Counted from the first letter of the stretch, positions 35,331 to 46,048 are shown. The stretch is 64,000 nt of DNA from Deroplatys truncata (GCA_030765065.1 CM060990.1:458636321-458700320); one strand, 5' to 3'. Numbers and translations: made by a program. The notes: generated from the sequence alone by a model not told the origin.

Positions 35331-36600
35331 TGAGTTCTTCGTTAATTTCCGTTCACGCTTCGAAAACGTTCTAGCAAATCATGATTTCTTTCCGAATGCA
35401 CCAGAAAGTGGATTTGCCTATAAATACGAAGTTCCAGCAGCTCGTGCTCACTGTGGGACAATTTTTTCGAATAGAGAGTATCTGGACATGATCTTGGTAT
35501 ACGGGGAAGCGCAGCAGAATGCAACGGAGGCACGTCGTCTATACAACAGAGGTTTCCGCAGAGAACACTTCCTGCAGAACACACGTTTTTGCAAGTTGCG
35601 AATCGCCTTCTGGAATCAGGAGCAGTGCACAAGACACCACATCCACGAAGAGATCACCTATCTGTGAACAAGCATCTACGGATCGTGTGACTGACTATGT
35701 CGTTCAGCATCTGCATTGTAGTACGAGGGACATTCACAGGCATTTCAATATTAGCCAATCTTCCGCGTGGAGAATACTGCATCATGCAAAGCTTCACATT
35801 TATTTTCTTGAACTACACCAGGAGCTACTGCAGCCGGACCAAGGACAGAGAGTGTTGTTCGCTAGGTGCATCATACGGCAAACTGAACAAGATTCACATT
35901 TTTTTTGGCAACTGTGTTATTTACATACAAAACAGGGTTCCACAACACAGGCCATGTAAATCGCCACAACATGCATTACTGGAGCACTGTAAACCCACAT
36001 TGAATGCGAGAGGTGGCCTCACAAGTCCGATGGATTTTCAACGTTTTGGCTGGTGTATTCGGTGATCATCTAATAGGCCCATATTTTTATGATGGCAAAC
36101 TCACTGGGGATCGCTATATCCACTTCCTACAACACCAGCTGCCTACTCAACTGAATGAAGTACCGTTGCAGAACCGACTAGCTATGTGCTACCAACATGA
36201 TGGGGCGCCAGTTCATTCGGCCTGTTGTGTAGCGGCTTATCTCGATGCCACCTATCCTGAGCGATGGATCGGACTGCATGGACCAATAGGGTCGCCAGCA
36301 CTCACGCCAGATTTAACCCCATTATATTTCTTCTTATGGGGTTATCTTAAAGATATCGTGTACCAGGAGTGGCCAATGGTTCCTCAAAAGCTCAGGAAAC
36401 GCACCATCTTAACTTGCCGTGACATCACACCGGCCATGTTGCGCCGGGTTAGGCTGGCGATGATGTTTAGACTGAGATCTTGCATCCACTGGCATGGTGG
36501 CCAGTTTGAACACCTATTACAACCACATGGAGGAAACGGGTTTATCTGTGTGATGGTCCGGCGCTACTTTGGGAACCAGAGAGGTTCACAACGATCATAA
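35269..36600 (+). pseudogene. DD41D transposase, copy B
   Basis: The N-terminal domain begins around IFSNREYLDMILVYGEAQQN with ATEARRLYNRGFRREHF (about 35460-35575), resembling the DUF4817 helix-turn-helix found on many insect transposases. The middle (YVVQHLHCSTRDIHRHFNIS, about 35690-35750) is in a second frame. From 36004 the first frame resumes with LTGDRYIHFLQHQLP, MCYQHDGAPVHSACC (second acid) and PDLTPLYFFLWGYLKD. Family members and copy A have PLD at the third acid; here it is PLY, so the catalytic site is lost even where the frame is open. The C-terminus GGQFEHLLQPHGGNGFICV matches copy A. Function of the intact family: cut-and-paste transposition. Confidence 0.75.
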
Positions 36601-36907
36601 TATAGGCTTGCAAATGTTATCTAGTTTGTATGTACGTACTGCAGTTTGTAAACTCTCAGAACAATTTATTGGCTTTCTTTTCTATGAAAGAATAGCTTTA
36701 ACTAGTAAAATATTATATAATGATGGCTTCTGTTTGTAAGTTATAATTACAAAGTTATCTGCATTTATTTATGATGCTCGTTAACGCATATTCTAACAAG
36801 TAACAAATTGTGTTTTAATGAAATTAACATAATTAAACCAATTAAGTGAAACGACTCTTCCTGTCAAACTATCAGTTCTCGTTAACTTTACTAAACATAA
36901 ATAGTTC

Positions 36908-36980
36908 CCTCAAGTGCCAAGACTTGAATCTGGGACCTTCACCACTGAAGGACAATGCGCACACTGTTGCGCTACGCGTG
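36908..36980 (-). other. tRNA-like segment at the 3' side of transposon copy B
   Basis: Read on the minus strand: CGTAGCGCAACAGTGTGCG (A-box-like) and GGTCCCAGATTCAAGTCTTG (B-box-like), with CCCAG pairing to CTTGG around the loop (four of five pairs). It faces the 5' tRNA-like segment. In copy A only the T-arm half is present. Confidence 0.5.
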
Positions 36981-37734
36981 CAAGCGGTTGCATGTACAGC
37001 GTTGCAAAGCATTCATTTCGGTCAAAATTGATACGACGCGATGCAGTGGACAGTGTTTACGGCATAGTCTGTAAAACGCCGGGACTGCGTAACTTCTCAA
37101 TCCGCAGGCTGAGAAGACTCTCCCGGTAGGTGTATATGTATATACATGTCTGTATGTTTGTGTGTGTTTAATAATTGTTCAGCTGCAAAAGAATTTAGCT
37201 TTTTATTTCTATGTAAATGTTGAACCTTTCTTTCCTTGAACAAACGCCCACTACTATGATACTTCGCTGCTAAAGTATGTGTTGTAATTAAATGTTATAA
37301 ATGGCCCAGCACGCAAATTCCACCTTGAAAGTCACATGCACTTTAGAGTTGAGCGAACGATCCAAAGCATTATAAACCAGTGCAATGTGTGAAGTTTTTC
37401 TACACTTATAGCCAGTCCTGTAAAACTGTTTCAGCTAAAGTAAAATCGTGTGCAAAAAGTTTTTATTTCGAAATATGATAAACTTTCAAAATATAAAAAT
37501 TATGAATAATGCAAAACCAACAGTACTACACAAATGAAAATCTGCTAATCTATTGTTTAATACTCCCTAAATATGCATACATAATATTAAGTCTAGAGAT
37601 TACAAATCTATAAAATTGAAATTACACCCATGAATGCATGAAAAGAAAGGTATTTTTGTGATTGCATTAAACGTGGAATAAAATAACACATACGATCATT
37701 CAACTTAATTACAGGGGATTATGAACATGTTTGT

Positions 37735-37860
37735 TAGGTTAAAGGTGGATAAACTTATATCTCCCCGATAATGAACCGATTTTCGATTCCCCCGGGAACA
37801 ATCAGTTATGCTAACCACTGCATCGCCAAGGACCACCGTCTCTCAGCTTCAACTAACACT
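37735..37860 (-). mobile_element. tRNA-like SINE fragment, minus strand
   Basis: Minus strand: GCGATGCAGTGGTTAGCATA (A-box-like), then GGGGGAATCGAAAATCGG (weak B box). No distinct body is visible, so it may be a head-only fragment. Confidence 0.4.
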
Positions 37861-37994
37861 CCATAAACAAATTAAAACCCACTGCCTTAGCTCAAGCTTT
37901 GTATCATGCATGCCTAAGTAACAAAAGGAAAATATTTAGTTTCTCCTGCAGAGGTACAGTCATTTCATTTACTCGTAGAATACGTCGCACACGA

Positions 37995-38265
37995 GTGATG
38001 GAGCTTGTTAAAGCATGAACGCTCGTGAGTGGGACGTCCGCGGTTTAAATCCCGCCATGACCGTCCTCTCTGACTGAGGCTTCTCCAGATTTTCCTCAGT
38101 TCTCATATCTGGCAAACGCCGGGGTTGCCCCAAACTTACGCCTGAAATGTTTCCTTCCCAAATTTTCTTTTGTAATTATAATTTCATTAAATATATCATT
38201 AGTGCCTATCGCTTGTGATCCGTATGTAGTAAGAAAGGGCGTTAAACACTAATTTTAAAAAAAAC
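37995..38265 (+). mobile_element. tRNA-derived SINE, family A, second copy
   Basis: The B box GCGGTTTAAATCC at about 38040-38052 is in a tRNA-like head. The body (TGACTGAGGC..., TTTTCCTCAGTTCTCATAT, TGGCAAACGCC, ..., GGGCGTTAAACAC) matches the copy at 4640-4905 in order. It ends in an A-rich stretch near 38260. Confidence 0.65.
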
Positions 38266-41215
38266 TTTTGTGCTACATTAACATGGCTTTCCCTACCCAT
38301 TCTTCGACAAACTAGCTATGCTTACAGAAGCTAATTCTTCATTCTACTTCATGTTAATCGAGATAAACATTTACAGAAATGGTTTTATTACATATTTCCT
38401 TATAGGTACAATGAGAATAGGGGATACAGTAGGCTTAGCGATAGTCAAATTTTTAAAGAGCTGGTTACTATGTGATGACTTTGAAATTCGTTCTCTTCGT
38501 ATGAGCACAAGAAAAAAACGAACAATGAATTCCCGTTTAAGAAATGTATAAGTATTTGACAATTCAAAACAAAACCGAGGAGTATCTCGGAAATGGTTTA
38601 CTCCACAAAAAAGCAAAAAAACTGTATGCTTTAACGAAAACCACATTTTTTGTGTAGATTTTGTCTGTCTCATACGGTTTACCAGTTATACAAAAGTCAT
38701 TCAGAATGCAGAGGACTTCAGGGCTACTAATAGAAAATTCAAGATATACATTTCGTTTGTCGTGAAAATATCTTAAATATACGGTATTCTAATCACAATC
38801 GTTAGAGCCATTTTTAGGAAAACCGAAATTTTGAAAAATGCTCCATCTGAAGGTGTGGGATGGGGGATTTTTTTTTTAAATTTTCGTGTCGCATCCTTGC
38901 AGATGCAGAACTTAAATCACAAGTCTGGTATTTTGAGTTATGCTAATCACAGAACCCCCCCACACACGGTCCTTTTTCAAAAACTGTGTTTTCTTTTGTT
39001 TCAGGGGACCTGAAAACATATATCTCCGGTGAAATACAGTACTTCCCCCCACTTACTATAAGTAGTAGAGGAAGTAAAAAGAAATATGTCGCGATGCCAC
39101 TTGTAATAGGGGAGATTTTACTAAAGAAGTCAGTAATATCATCTTTAGGAGATTTACTCTTAGCATGCATAGTGTCCTGCAACGAGACATGTGATTAATT
39201 TCTTCTTAAAGTGCAATTTCAGCCATATTTGTAATTTCTTCCGAGGCGGCTGCAATATATATGCAAAGCAATTAATTTAAGATTAATGCATATTTTGTGT
39301 GTATTTGTTTTCGAAACATAACTCGTCCAATAACTACCAGCATAGTTTGCAAGCAACACGACTTTAAAAAGAAAAATGGTCCAAACTCAAATGAATTTCC
39401 AAAAATAATGTTTAAATCGTCGTTATGTGCATTTTAGTGTAGGAGCATTTTTGTAAAACTTTCAGGTTTTCAGGTAATGGTTGCTCCAAACCCCCTAAGA
39501 ATTTCAAAACTAATTCCTGCTATCATATTGCGAAATTCTGTAAAGAATTTCATTTTAAACCAATATTTAATAGGTCAGAGTTTAAGCAGTAAAATTAAAA
39601 GTTACTTAAACGTCTTTGGAAACTTTTTAAAGTGTTTTGTGTGCATTTTCAGGTTAAAGTTCGAAGAAGTAAGGATATTTTCGTATATCTGTTTCTAATA
39701 GCTGATGTAACCTCTACCAGTATTTTAATGCTCATTCCATAATAAACACTTTAAAACGTATATTCTCTAATTCTAACAATAACCACGTCATTTGCACTTT
39801 TAATATTCTCTTACTGAATATTCTTGACATTGTGTTCTGAAAGTTCAATATCGTGTGTTAATTCGTCTCAAACCATTTTCCATCCATTACTTGAGCTGAA
39901 ATTGAACGCGCATTAATTAACTTCATTACAAATTATTGTGAACGCAAAACAATTTGTGATGGAATTTAGATTATTTTCATAGCCGGTGTCCTTATTATTA
40001 CAATTATTTTCTTTCCGTCTGTTACGACGTGTTCAGAGGTTAAATTTATAACGAGACTTTCACTGGCAAAAGTTCTGGCTAAAGACATCTCGATTGTCCG
40101 GGTCGGCTTACAAACGGGATAACAGCAATAAAAATTTCGTTATCTGTTCGCGAGGTAATAGCGCGCACCGTTCCTGCTGTTCGTACCTTCATAACTTAAT
40201 TCATTTTGAGGAGTGGAATAAGATTCTTAAAGATGTTCAGATGTTGAAGAACATTTTTTTTTTCGTTTGTGTGTTGTTACACATGCTTTATTTATTGGCA
40301 ACGCCTATTTTCTTTAAAACACATGGCTTATCGAAATATTCCTCTTTAGTGTATTCATGTGTTTATTTAGTAAACTCTGGTTGGAATTTTCTAAGGGTAA
40401 GAAACCACTCTTACTTACTACCAGTTACGCAGTTTGCTCAACGCTGTATTGCAATAAACTCGTTTCTCGGAGGGGAAAAAAAAAACAGTACCGAAAATTC
40501 AATCTTACGCTTTCCATGTTTAAATCCGTCCCATTTCACTATTTATGTACATTAAAAGTAATAATTAATAAAACACAAGAAATTGTTTTAAACGTAAAAT
40601 AACAATGACGTGCACCTGAACATGTTTGTAATTTGTGAGTACGGCCAGTTTCAGTGCTATACGATATTTGCACATATCGGATCCTATATGCCAACAGTTT
40701 TGTGTGCCACATAATTACATTTCGCCTTACTCATAGTACTCGCAAACCCACTATCATTCCTGTTCTATATCTACGAAGTACAATTAACACTGATATTCGA
40801 ATCCTATTGTTTGTGAATGTAATCGCATCTGCCATTTAATTAATGTATTAAAAACAGTAAAAAAGAAAGAAAAATACCAGTTTTAAGCATCTAGATAACT
40901 AATAGTTACCTAAATGACACGATCTATTTACCTTGAGGCACGCGATAGAACTTAAAACATCCAGTTACAGCTAGCAGATATCAAAGGTTGCGGCCTGCTA
41001 ATGTTTAGGTAGGGCTTCACTGTTCTAGTGCAAGAGTTACCTAATAACCTGTTTCCAGTACCATCCCTAGTTGTCGCTGCTTTAAATGAAAAGCAATGCA
41101 CAATGTTTGGACCCTGTGGATAGGTGTCTATACTGATATTTATTAATACAAGAACTTTTGCGTGAGCGTATGTGTATTCTCGGAAACCAATAAACTGATT
41201 TTATATTTTTTTTTC
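38266..41215. other. No gene recognised
   Basis: AT-rich sequence with short unremarkable frames and homopolymer runs (for example T runs near 38862 and C runs near 38955). No element ends were found. Confidence 0.4.
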
Positions 41216-41219
41216 ACCA

Positions 41220-42215
41220 TTGAATATATCTCTTCTTCCTGACGGGCATAGACTACAAAATATTTCCAAAGGGTTAAAGCTATGGAAGAGGGATTTCATT
41301 TTCTTGTCACCAATTTTCAATTCCGTTTCGTTGAATATAAATATCAAAGATTTTTGTTCTACTTATTATGAACATAGGATATTTTATGACTTGCAGCCCA
41401 AAGTGCTAAAAGGGGAGGTTTAAACTGTCTTAGAATTTAGTTATTGGTAGGGGGATTCCAATCTTGTTCATATCACCAAATTTCCATTCCATTTCCCTGA
41501 TCTTTGTTGTAAAGGAGTATTTTTGGTACGTATTTGACAAACTTTCGAAGACTTGGGTTTTAGAATCTCCCAAAAATTATAAGCTTCAATACACATACAA
41601 ATTTCAAAAACTCCCTACCCCGATTCTATATCACAGGTTTCAACTCCTAACATGCCAATAAACACTCTTTGGCCTATTTAGAAAAACTTTGTACACTTAT
41701 ATGTATGTCACCATAAGAAAATTCTAAGCAGCTTATAATATTCAAAACTTACCCCTATCATACCTTCAACCCTATGTTGAAATCGGGACTCCTTAATCCA
41801 TCTGGCCAAAATAATGCAGCATCGGACCTATAAAAAGTCGTAGGTTACTTCAGAAATTGTAAGAAGCGCCCAATCCCTATTTTCAGCCATATAGGAAGTA
41901 TCTCAAAATTTTTAAAAATTAGCACTGACCTTTATTTTCAAATTGTTATGAACAAAACCGTAAGTATTATTTGTCCAATCAGAGTACACATACATGCACT
42001 TGAGTCACAGGACTTGGCGTAAATTATCGGTTACCTTACAATTTTAAAAATTACCCCCTTTCAACCCCTTATGTATAAATTTGATTCATTTGAACAATCT
42101 GGACAAAACCTTGAATACTTACGTTTTAGACACGACTAGGAACTGTAAGGTAACTACTCACGAATTTCAAAAACTACCCCTCGCCTTATTTTCAAACCCC
42201 TACTTACGGAATTGA
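41220..42215. repeat. Diverged tandem repeat, unit about 145 bp
   Basis: A block of the form 'ATTTCAAAAACTNCCC' or 'CAATTTTAAAAATTACCCC' followed by 'TTTTCAAC/CC' recurs near 41310, 41460, 41600, 41745, 41890, 42035 and 42165. Within the later units a 'GTA(A)GGTTAC' phrase and a 'CATCTGGCCAAAA/AATCTGGACAAAA' phrase also repeat at the same spacing. The seven or so units are strongly diverged, so the array is old. Confidence 0.6.
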
Positions 42216-42289
42216 TGGGTGCAAGAGAGTTAGTGGGATATATGTATATTGTAGAAGACTCAGAGTAGGATATTATAGGGGAAGCTGGG

Positions 42290-43665
42290 CCAATTTTGCG
42301 TTTATATGGGAAAGGATAGGGAAAACGAGGGTAGATGCGACTGCTCATGGAGGAAAATGCATTTATATGGGAGAGATAGGGAATACGAGGGTTGATGCTA
42401 GGCTAGACAGGGGTTGAAGGAGGGAAATGCGCTTTATATGAGAGAGATAGGGAATACGAGGAAAAGTGCTAGGCTAGACAGAGTTTGAGGTGTGGAGTAT
42501 GCGTTTATATGAGAGAGATAGGAAATACGAGTAGAGATCCGTGGTAGAGCAGGGGCTGAAGGAGGAGCAATGCACTTTATATGAAAGAGGGGCGGGGGAA
42601 TACGAGGAGAGGAGCTAGTCTAGACACAGATTGAGGAGTACAGTATGCGTTTATATGGGGAATGTATGGGAAACGGGGAGACAGATACTGAAGGAGGGGA
42701 ATGTAGGTTTATATAGGTGAGGTAGGAAACCAAGGAGAGCTGCTAGGCTAGACAGATGCTGAAGGAGGGAGGGATACGCTTTATACGGGAGAGATGGGGA
42801 ATACGAGGAGAGCTGCTAGACTAGACAGGGCCTGAAGTGTAGAATATGACTTTATATGGGAGAGATAGCAAACCGAAGAAGGGATTAGGCTAGGAGTGTT
42901 TGAATGACTGAGTATGCGTTTATATGGAGAGACGAGGAAAATTATGGGAGTAGCTAGGTTGGAGGACCGTTCAAGGAGGAAAATGCGCTTTATATGAGAG
43001 AGGTAGGGAATGCGAGGAGAAGTCTAAGCTAGACAGAGTTTGAGGTGTGGAGTGTGGTTTATGTGGGAAAGATAGGGAAACGTGGACAAATAATAGGCTA
43101 GATAGATGCTGAAGGAGGGAGAATATGGGCTTATACGGGAGAAATAGGGAATACGAGGCGAGGTGCTAGACTATACAGGGCTTGAAGGGTAGAAAATGAC
43201 TTTATATGGGAGAGAAAGCAAACCGAGGAGAGGTATTAGGCTAGGTGGGTTTGAATAGTGGAGTATGCGTTTATATGGGGAGGCGAGGAAAACGATGGGA
43301 GTAGCTAGCTGGAGGAGCGTTCAAGGAGGAAAATGCGTTTATATGGGGGAGATAGAGAAAACGAGGTGAGATCCGAGTAGAGCAGGTGCTGAAGGAGGGG
43401 GAATGCCCTTTATATGATATAAACAGGAAATACGAGGAGATGTAGTAGGTTAGACAGAGGTCGAGGAGTACGGTATTCGTTTAAGTGTGGAAGATATGGA
43501 AAACGGAGAGAGATCCTATGCTAGGATAGAGAAGAAGGAGGTCAATGCGCTTTATATGAGAGAGGTAGGGAATACGAGGAGAGGTGCTAATCTATACAGA
43601 GGCTGAGGAGTATGGTATGCGCTTATATGGGAAAATATAGAAAAACGAGAAGAGAGGCTAGGGAG
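42290..43665. repeat. Minisatellite, about 20 units of 56-75 bp
   Basis: Each unit opens with TGCG(C)TTTATATG, continues with GAGAGATAGGGAATACGAGG and ends near CTAGACAG...GAAGGAGG or ...GAGGTGTGGAGTA. Units starting near 42702, 42776, 42848 and 42915 match those near 43053, 43131, 43197 and 43265 more closely than they match their neighbours, which indicates a higher-order period of about 350 bp. No coding content. Confidence 0.9.
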
Positions 43666-44205
43666 GTTAGTGTTGATGTATGTGTAATGTTCGTCCATGC
43701 ATAACATCATTTAGACTCATCGACTTCAAGATTTAAACGCTAACAAAGGCTACATTGCGTTCTAACGTTCCGGTATAACGATCCTAAAGGGCTGGATGCA
43801 GGCCGTTGATCCAAGTACCCCCGCCCCATGTATTTTGATTGATTAATATAAGGAGTAAGTCGGATAGTATCGTATATATGTAAGGTAAACCGGTTAGTAT
43901 CACAAGTGTTTATGGCGATTCAGACCAGCGATTCGTACCAGGTAATTTCGCATGAATCGGGTAGTATGTCAGATATTTAAGTCATTTAAACAGGTAATTC
44001 AGTTAGCGTCACTGGTATTCATGGTAATATAGAGAGTAATTGTATTATAAACATTTCTTATCCAATGCTATAACACTTTTGTATACTTTTCTGAATCTTA
44101 CAAATTTTTCATAAATTAAACAGTTAGTGTGCGAGACGGAGAGTGATAAACTGTATATCGGTTTACAGTGTAGGTATATAGAAGTATTCTAAACTAACCC
44201 CACAC
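43666..44205. other. Spacer between two tandem arrays
   Basis: Contains short recurring phrases ('GGTAATTC', 'GTCGGATAGTATC/CGGGTAGTATG/CGGTTAGTATC', near 43858, 43888 and 43960) spaced 30-70 bases apart, so it may be another decayed tandem array. No gene. Confidence 0.4.
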
Positions 44206-44945
44206 CAAACGCCCTAACCTATCCCTACCTTGACTGCTCTGGATCATCTCCTCATTGTCTATTCAATCCTATCATCGTCTAACCTAACCCACGTAAAAAG
44301 ATGTAACTCCACGTAACATAACCACGTAACCACGTAACAAGACTAACGTAACCAGCAAACGTAACCACGTAACAAGACGTAACACTGCGTAACGTAACCA
44401 CGTAACATGACGAAAGGTAACCAACAAACGTAACGGCGTAACAAGACGTAACACTACGTAACACAACGTAACATAAGCACGTAACAACGTGGAAAGACGT
44501 AACACCGTGTAACATAACCACGTAGCAAGACATAACACTACGTAACATAAGCAAGTAACCACGTGACAAGATGTAACATCACGTTAAACACCCAGGTAAC
44601 ACCATGTAACATAAGCAGTAACCACGTGATATGGCGTAACACCGCGTAACATTACCACGTAGCACTACGTAACGTAAGCACGCAATCACGTGACAAGATG
44701 TAACATCACGTTACACGCCCAGGTAACACCACGTAGCCAATGTAACCAGTAAACGTAACATGGCGTAACCAGAAACGTAACCACGTAACAAAACGTAAGA
44801 ACAACACGTAACCAACCCATTGGTAAGACAATCTAAGCTAACCCATCCTTCATAACTTAGACAATCAGTACGCGAGCCTACCTAACCAATCCCAGGGCAT
44901 CCTCTCATCATCTATTCTACTCAATCATCGTCTAACCTAATCTGC
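44206..44945. repeat. ACGTAAC-based satellite with matching flanks
   Basis: From 44285 to 44815 the sequence is built almost wholly of variants of CACGTAAC, CAAGACGTAAC and CACCACGTAAC. The flanks are related to each other: 44206-44284 and 44838-44945 both contain 'CTAACC-ATCC', 'CATCT/CATCCTCTCATCATCTATTC', 'CAATC-ATCGTCTAACCTAA'. A 96-codon frame on the minus strand is only the translation of the repeat. Confidence 0.9.
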
Positions 44946-45041
44946 CTAACCACAGATAACCTCGAGTTTCTTTCAGTGAAGTTGCAGCGTTTTAATCAGG
45001 TATTCAGTATGTAATTGATCTAAAAAGGTTCGTGCCTCCTC

Positions 45042-45076
45042 TATAAATACGACGATCTCGGGCATTGGACTTCATT
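45042..45076 (+). promoter_or_regulatory. TATA box and initiator
   Basis: TATAAATAC at 45042 is followed 32 bases later by TTCATTC, which fits an arthropod initiator (TCA-T-Y type). Spacing and sequence suit a Pol II start near 45074, about 85 bases upstream of the next open frame. Confidence 0.45.
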
Positions 45077-45159
45077 CTGATAATTATCTCCGAAGTGTCA
45101 ACATCGTTGTTCGCTCAGAAAATAATCGGCTTTCTAAAGTGTTATCAAGGTGAAGAGGC

Positions 45160-45432
45160 GTGCATTTCCTTGAAGAAGGATTAATACGTTATTACATCAA
45201 AGTAAAGATGAATAGGTCCTCATATAAGGATATCATTCCTAATGCATCAGGACATTGCTGTAGTAAATGTGGAAAGACATTTCTGCATGGATATGATAAA
45301 AGAAGGCATGAGCTACGTTGTAAGAAGCTCTTCATGTGTAAATATTGTAATGTAACCTTCAAAGACAATTATAAGGGCCGGCGACACGAAGATGCATGCG
45401 AAATAAACAGGCCTGAGAAGAAACGTAGTTAG
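45160..45432 (+). CDS. Small protein or first exon with two CCHC fingers
   Basis: Ninety codons from ATG at 45160; a second ATG at codon 17 (45208, MNRSSYKD) is an equally good start. Finger 1: C34-x2-C37-x12-H50-x3-C54 (CSKCGKTF...RRHELRC). Finger 2: C60-x2-C63-x12-H76-x3-C80 (CKYCNVTF...RRHEDAC). Each finger keeps the aromatic residue after the second cysteine and the basic run before the histidine, as in classical C2H2 fingers, with the last histidine replaced by cysteine. Nucleic-acid binding is likely, but the biological role is unknown. It may be a stand-alone small gene, a first exon, or the amino end of a mobile-element protein. No poly(A) signal close by was convincing. Confidence 0.5.
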   Translation: MHFLEEGLIRYYIKVKMNRSSYKDIIPNASGHCCSKCGKTFLHGYDKRRHELRCKKLFMCKYCNVTFKDNYKGRRHEDACEINRPEKKRS

Positions 45433-46046
45433 AACCTACTAAACAAGAGTTATTATCTACAATGGAGGACTGTGACATGGAAGAACATGAAAAACTTAAT
45501 TTTTTTCTGCAATGCATTAAAATGTCATGGGAATAGCATACAAAACGACGGAGAAATATATTTCTGAAATTTTGAAAACTGAAGCATTAACAACGAAATT
45601 TAGCAAACGTATGGATTGTTCATAACTTCACGAATTTATTTCCCCGTCATTTAAAAACACGTGCATTAGTTTAATTCTGAAAATACAGCATATTCAAAAA
45701 TGTAGGCTATTTTATGCAATTCTCCAAAAAGTATGACACTTATAAAATGCAAAGATTGAGAATAGCCAGAGCAGTAAGCAGTATTATCCTTTATGTAATC
45801 CTACCATTATGAACAGGTCTTTACTGCATTTAATATCGTGCATAATTGGCTCACTATAGCACGCGTGCCAATAATAGCAATGATATTTCTTATAGCAATC
45901 GTGTAATACTGGTATTCCAAGTTGTCGTGGCTTATAGGAAAAAGATGAAACGGTTTTATGATATTCTTTTCTCTGAGCAACGAAGATGCTCTCAAAACCC
46001 TGTGTACATTATTAAATACACAATCATTAACATCTGAATTTATAAT
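45433..46046. other. No gene recognised
   Basis: Downstream of the finger frame the sequence is AT-rich with no further domain. If the finger frame is a first exon, its partner was not found here. Confidence 0.4.
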
Positions 46047-46048
46047 TA

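Larger units (their letters stand above)
35190..36985 (+). mobile_element. DDE (DD41D) transposon with tRNA-like ends, copy B
   Basis: Similarity to copy A starts at AGGTGCTGAC (about 35190) and ends near the tRNA-like segment at 36908-36980. The total of about 1.8 kb gives the uninterrupted size of the family. It holds a transposase between two tRNA-like segments that face each other. Classical terminal inverted repeats were not found by eye. Confidence 0.7.
22205..37384 (+). mobile_element. Old Ty3/gypsy LTR retrotransposon with nested insertions
   Basis: Layout in order: 5' LTR (22205-27157), gag-pol region (27399-33780), polypurine tract (34518-34530), 3' LTR (34536-37384). The two LTRs are recognisable by shared left parts (22205-22455 and 34536-34775) and shared right parts (26925-27157 and 37165-37384) in the same order and orientation. 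They begin TGA(A/G)CCA and end CAG(C/T)GCA. By eye about one base in five differs between the paired LTR parts, so the insertion is old. It is broken in many places. Later insertions account for more than half of its length. No target duplication is legible. Confidence 0.75.
34536..37384 (+). repeat. 3' LTR, split by a DNA transposon
   Basis: Left part 34536-34775 and right part 37165-37384 match the 5' LTR. The inserted DDE transposon (35190-36985) is in plus orientation here, the reverse of the 5' LTR. About 415 bases before and 150 bases after the transposon have no partner in the 5' LTR. A tRNA-like A-box stretch (GCGTAGCTCGGTGG near 34836) occurs in the first of these. Confidence 0.6.

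Noticed and set aside
35269-35450. First 60 codons of the copy B frame as genuine transposase
   Set aside because: This part coincides with the tRNA-like segment and leader. The recognisable domain starts later, near IFSNREYLDM.
40094-40602. Plus-strand frame of 153 codons
   Set aside because: Hydrophobic and cysteine-rich in an AT-rich context, with no recognisable domain or coding signal; left as unassigned sequence.
44279-44569. Two overlapping minus-strand frames of 92-96 codons
   Set aside because: They are translations of the ACGTAAC tandem array (repeated CYVV/VTS phrases) with no domain.
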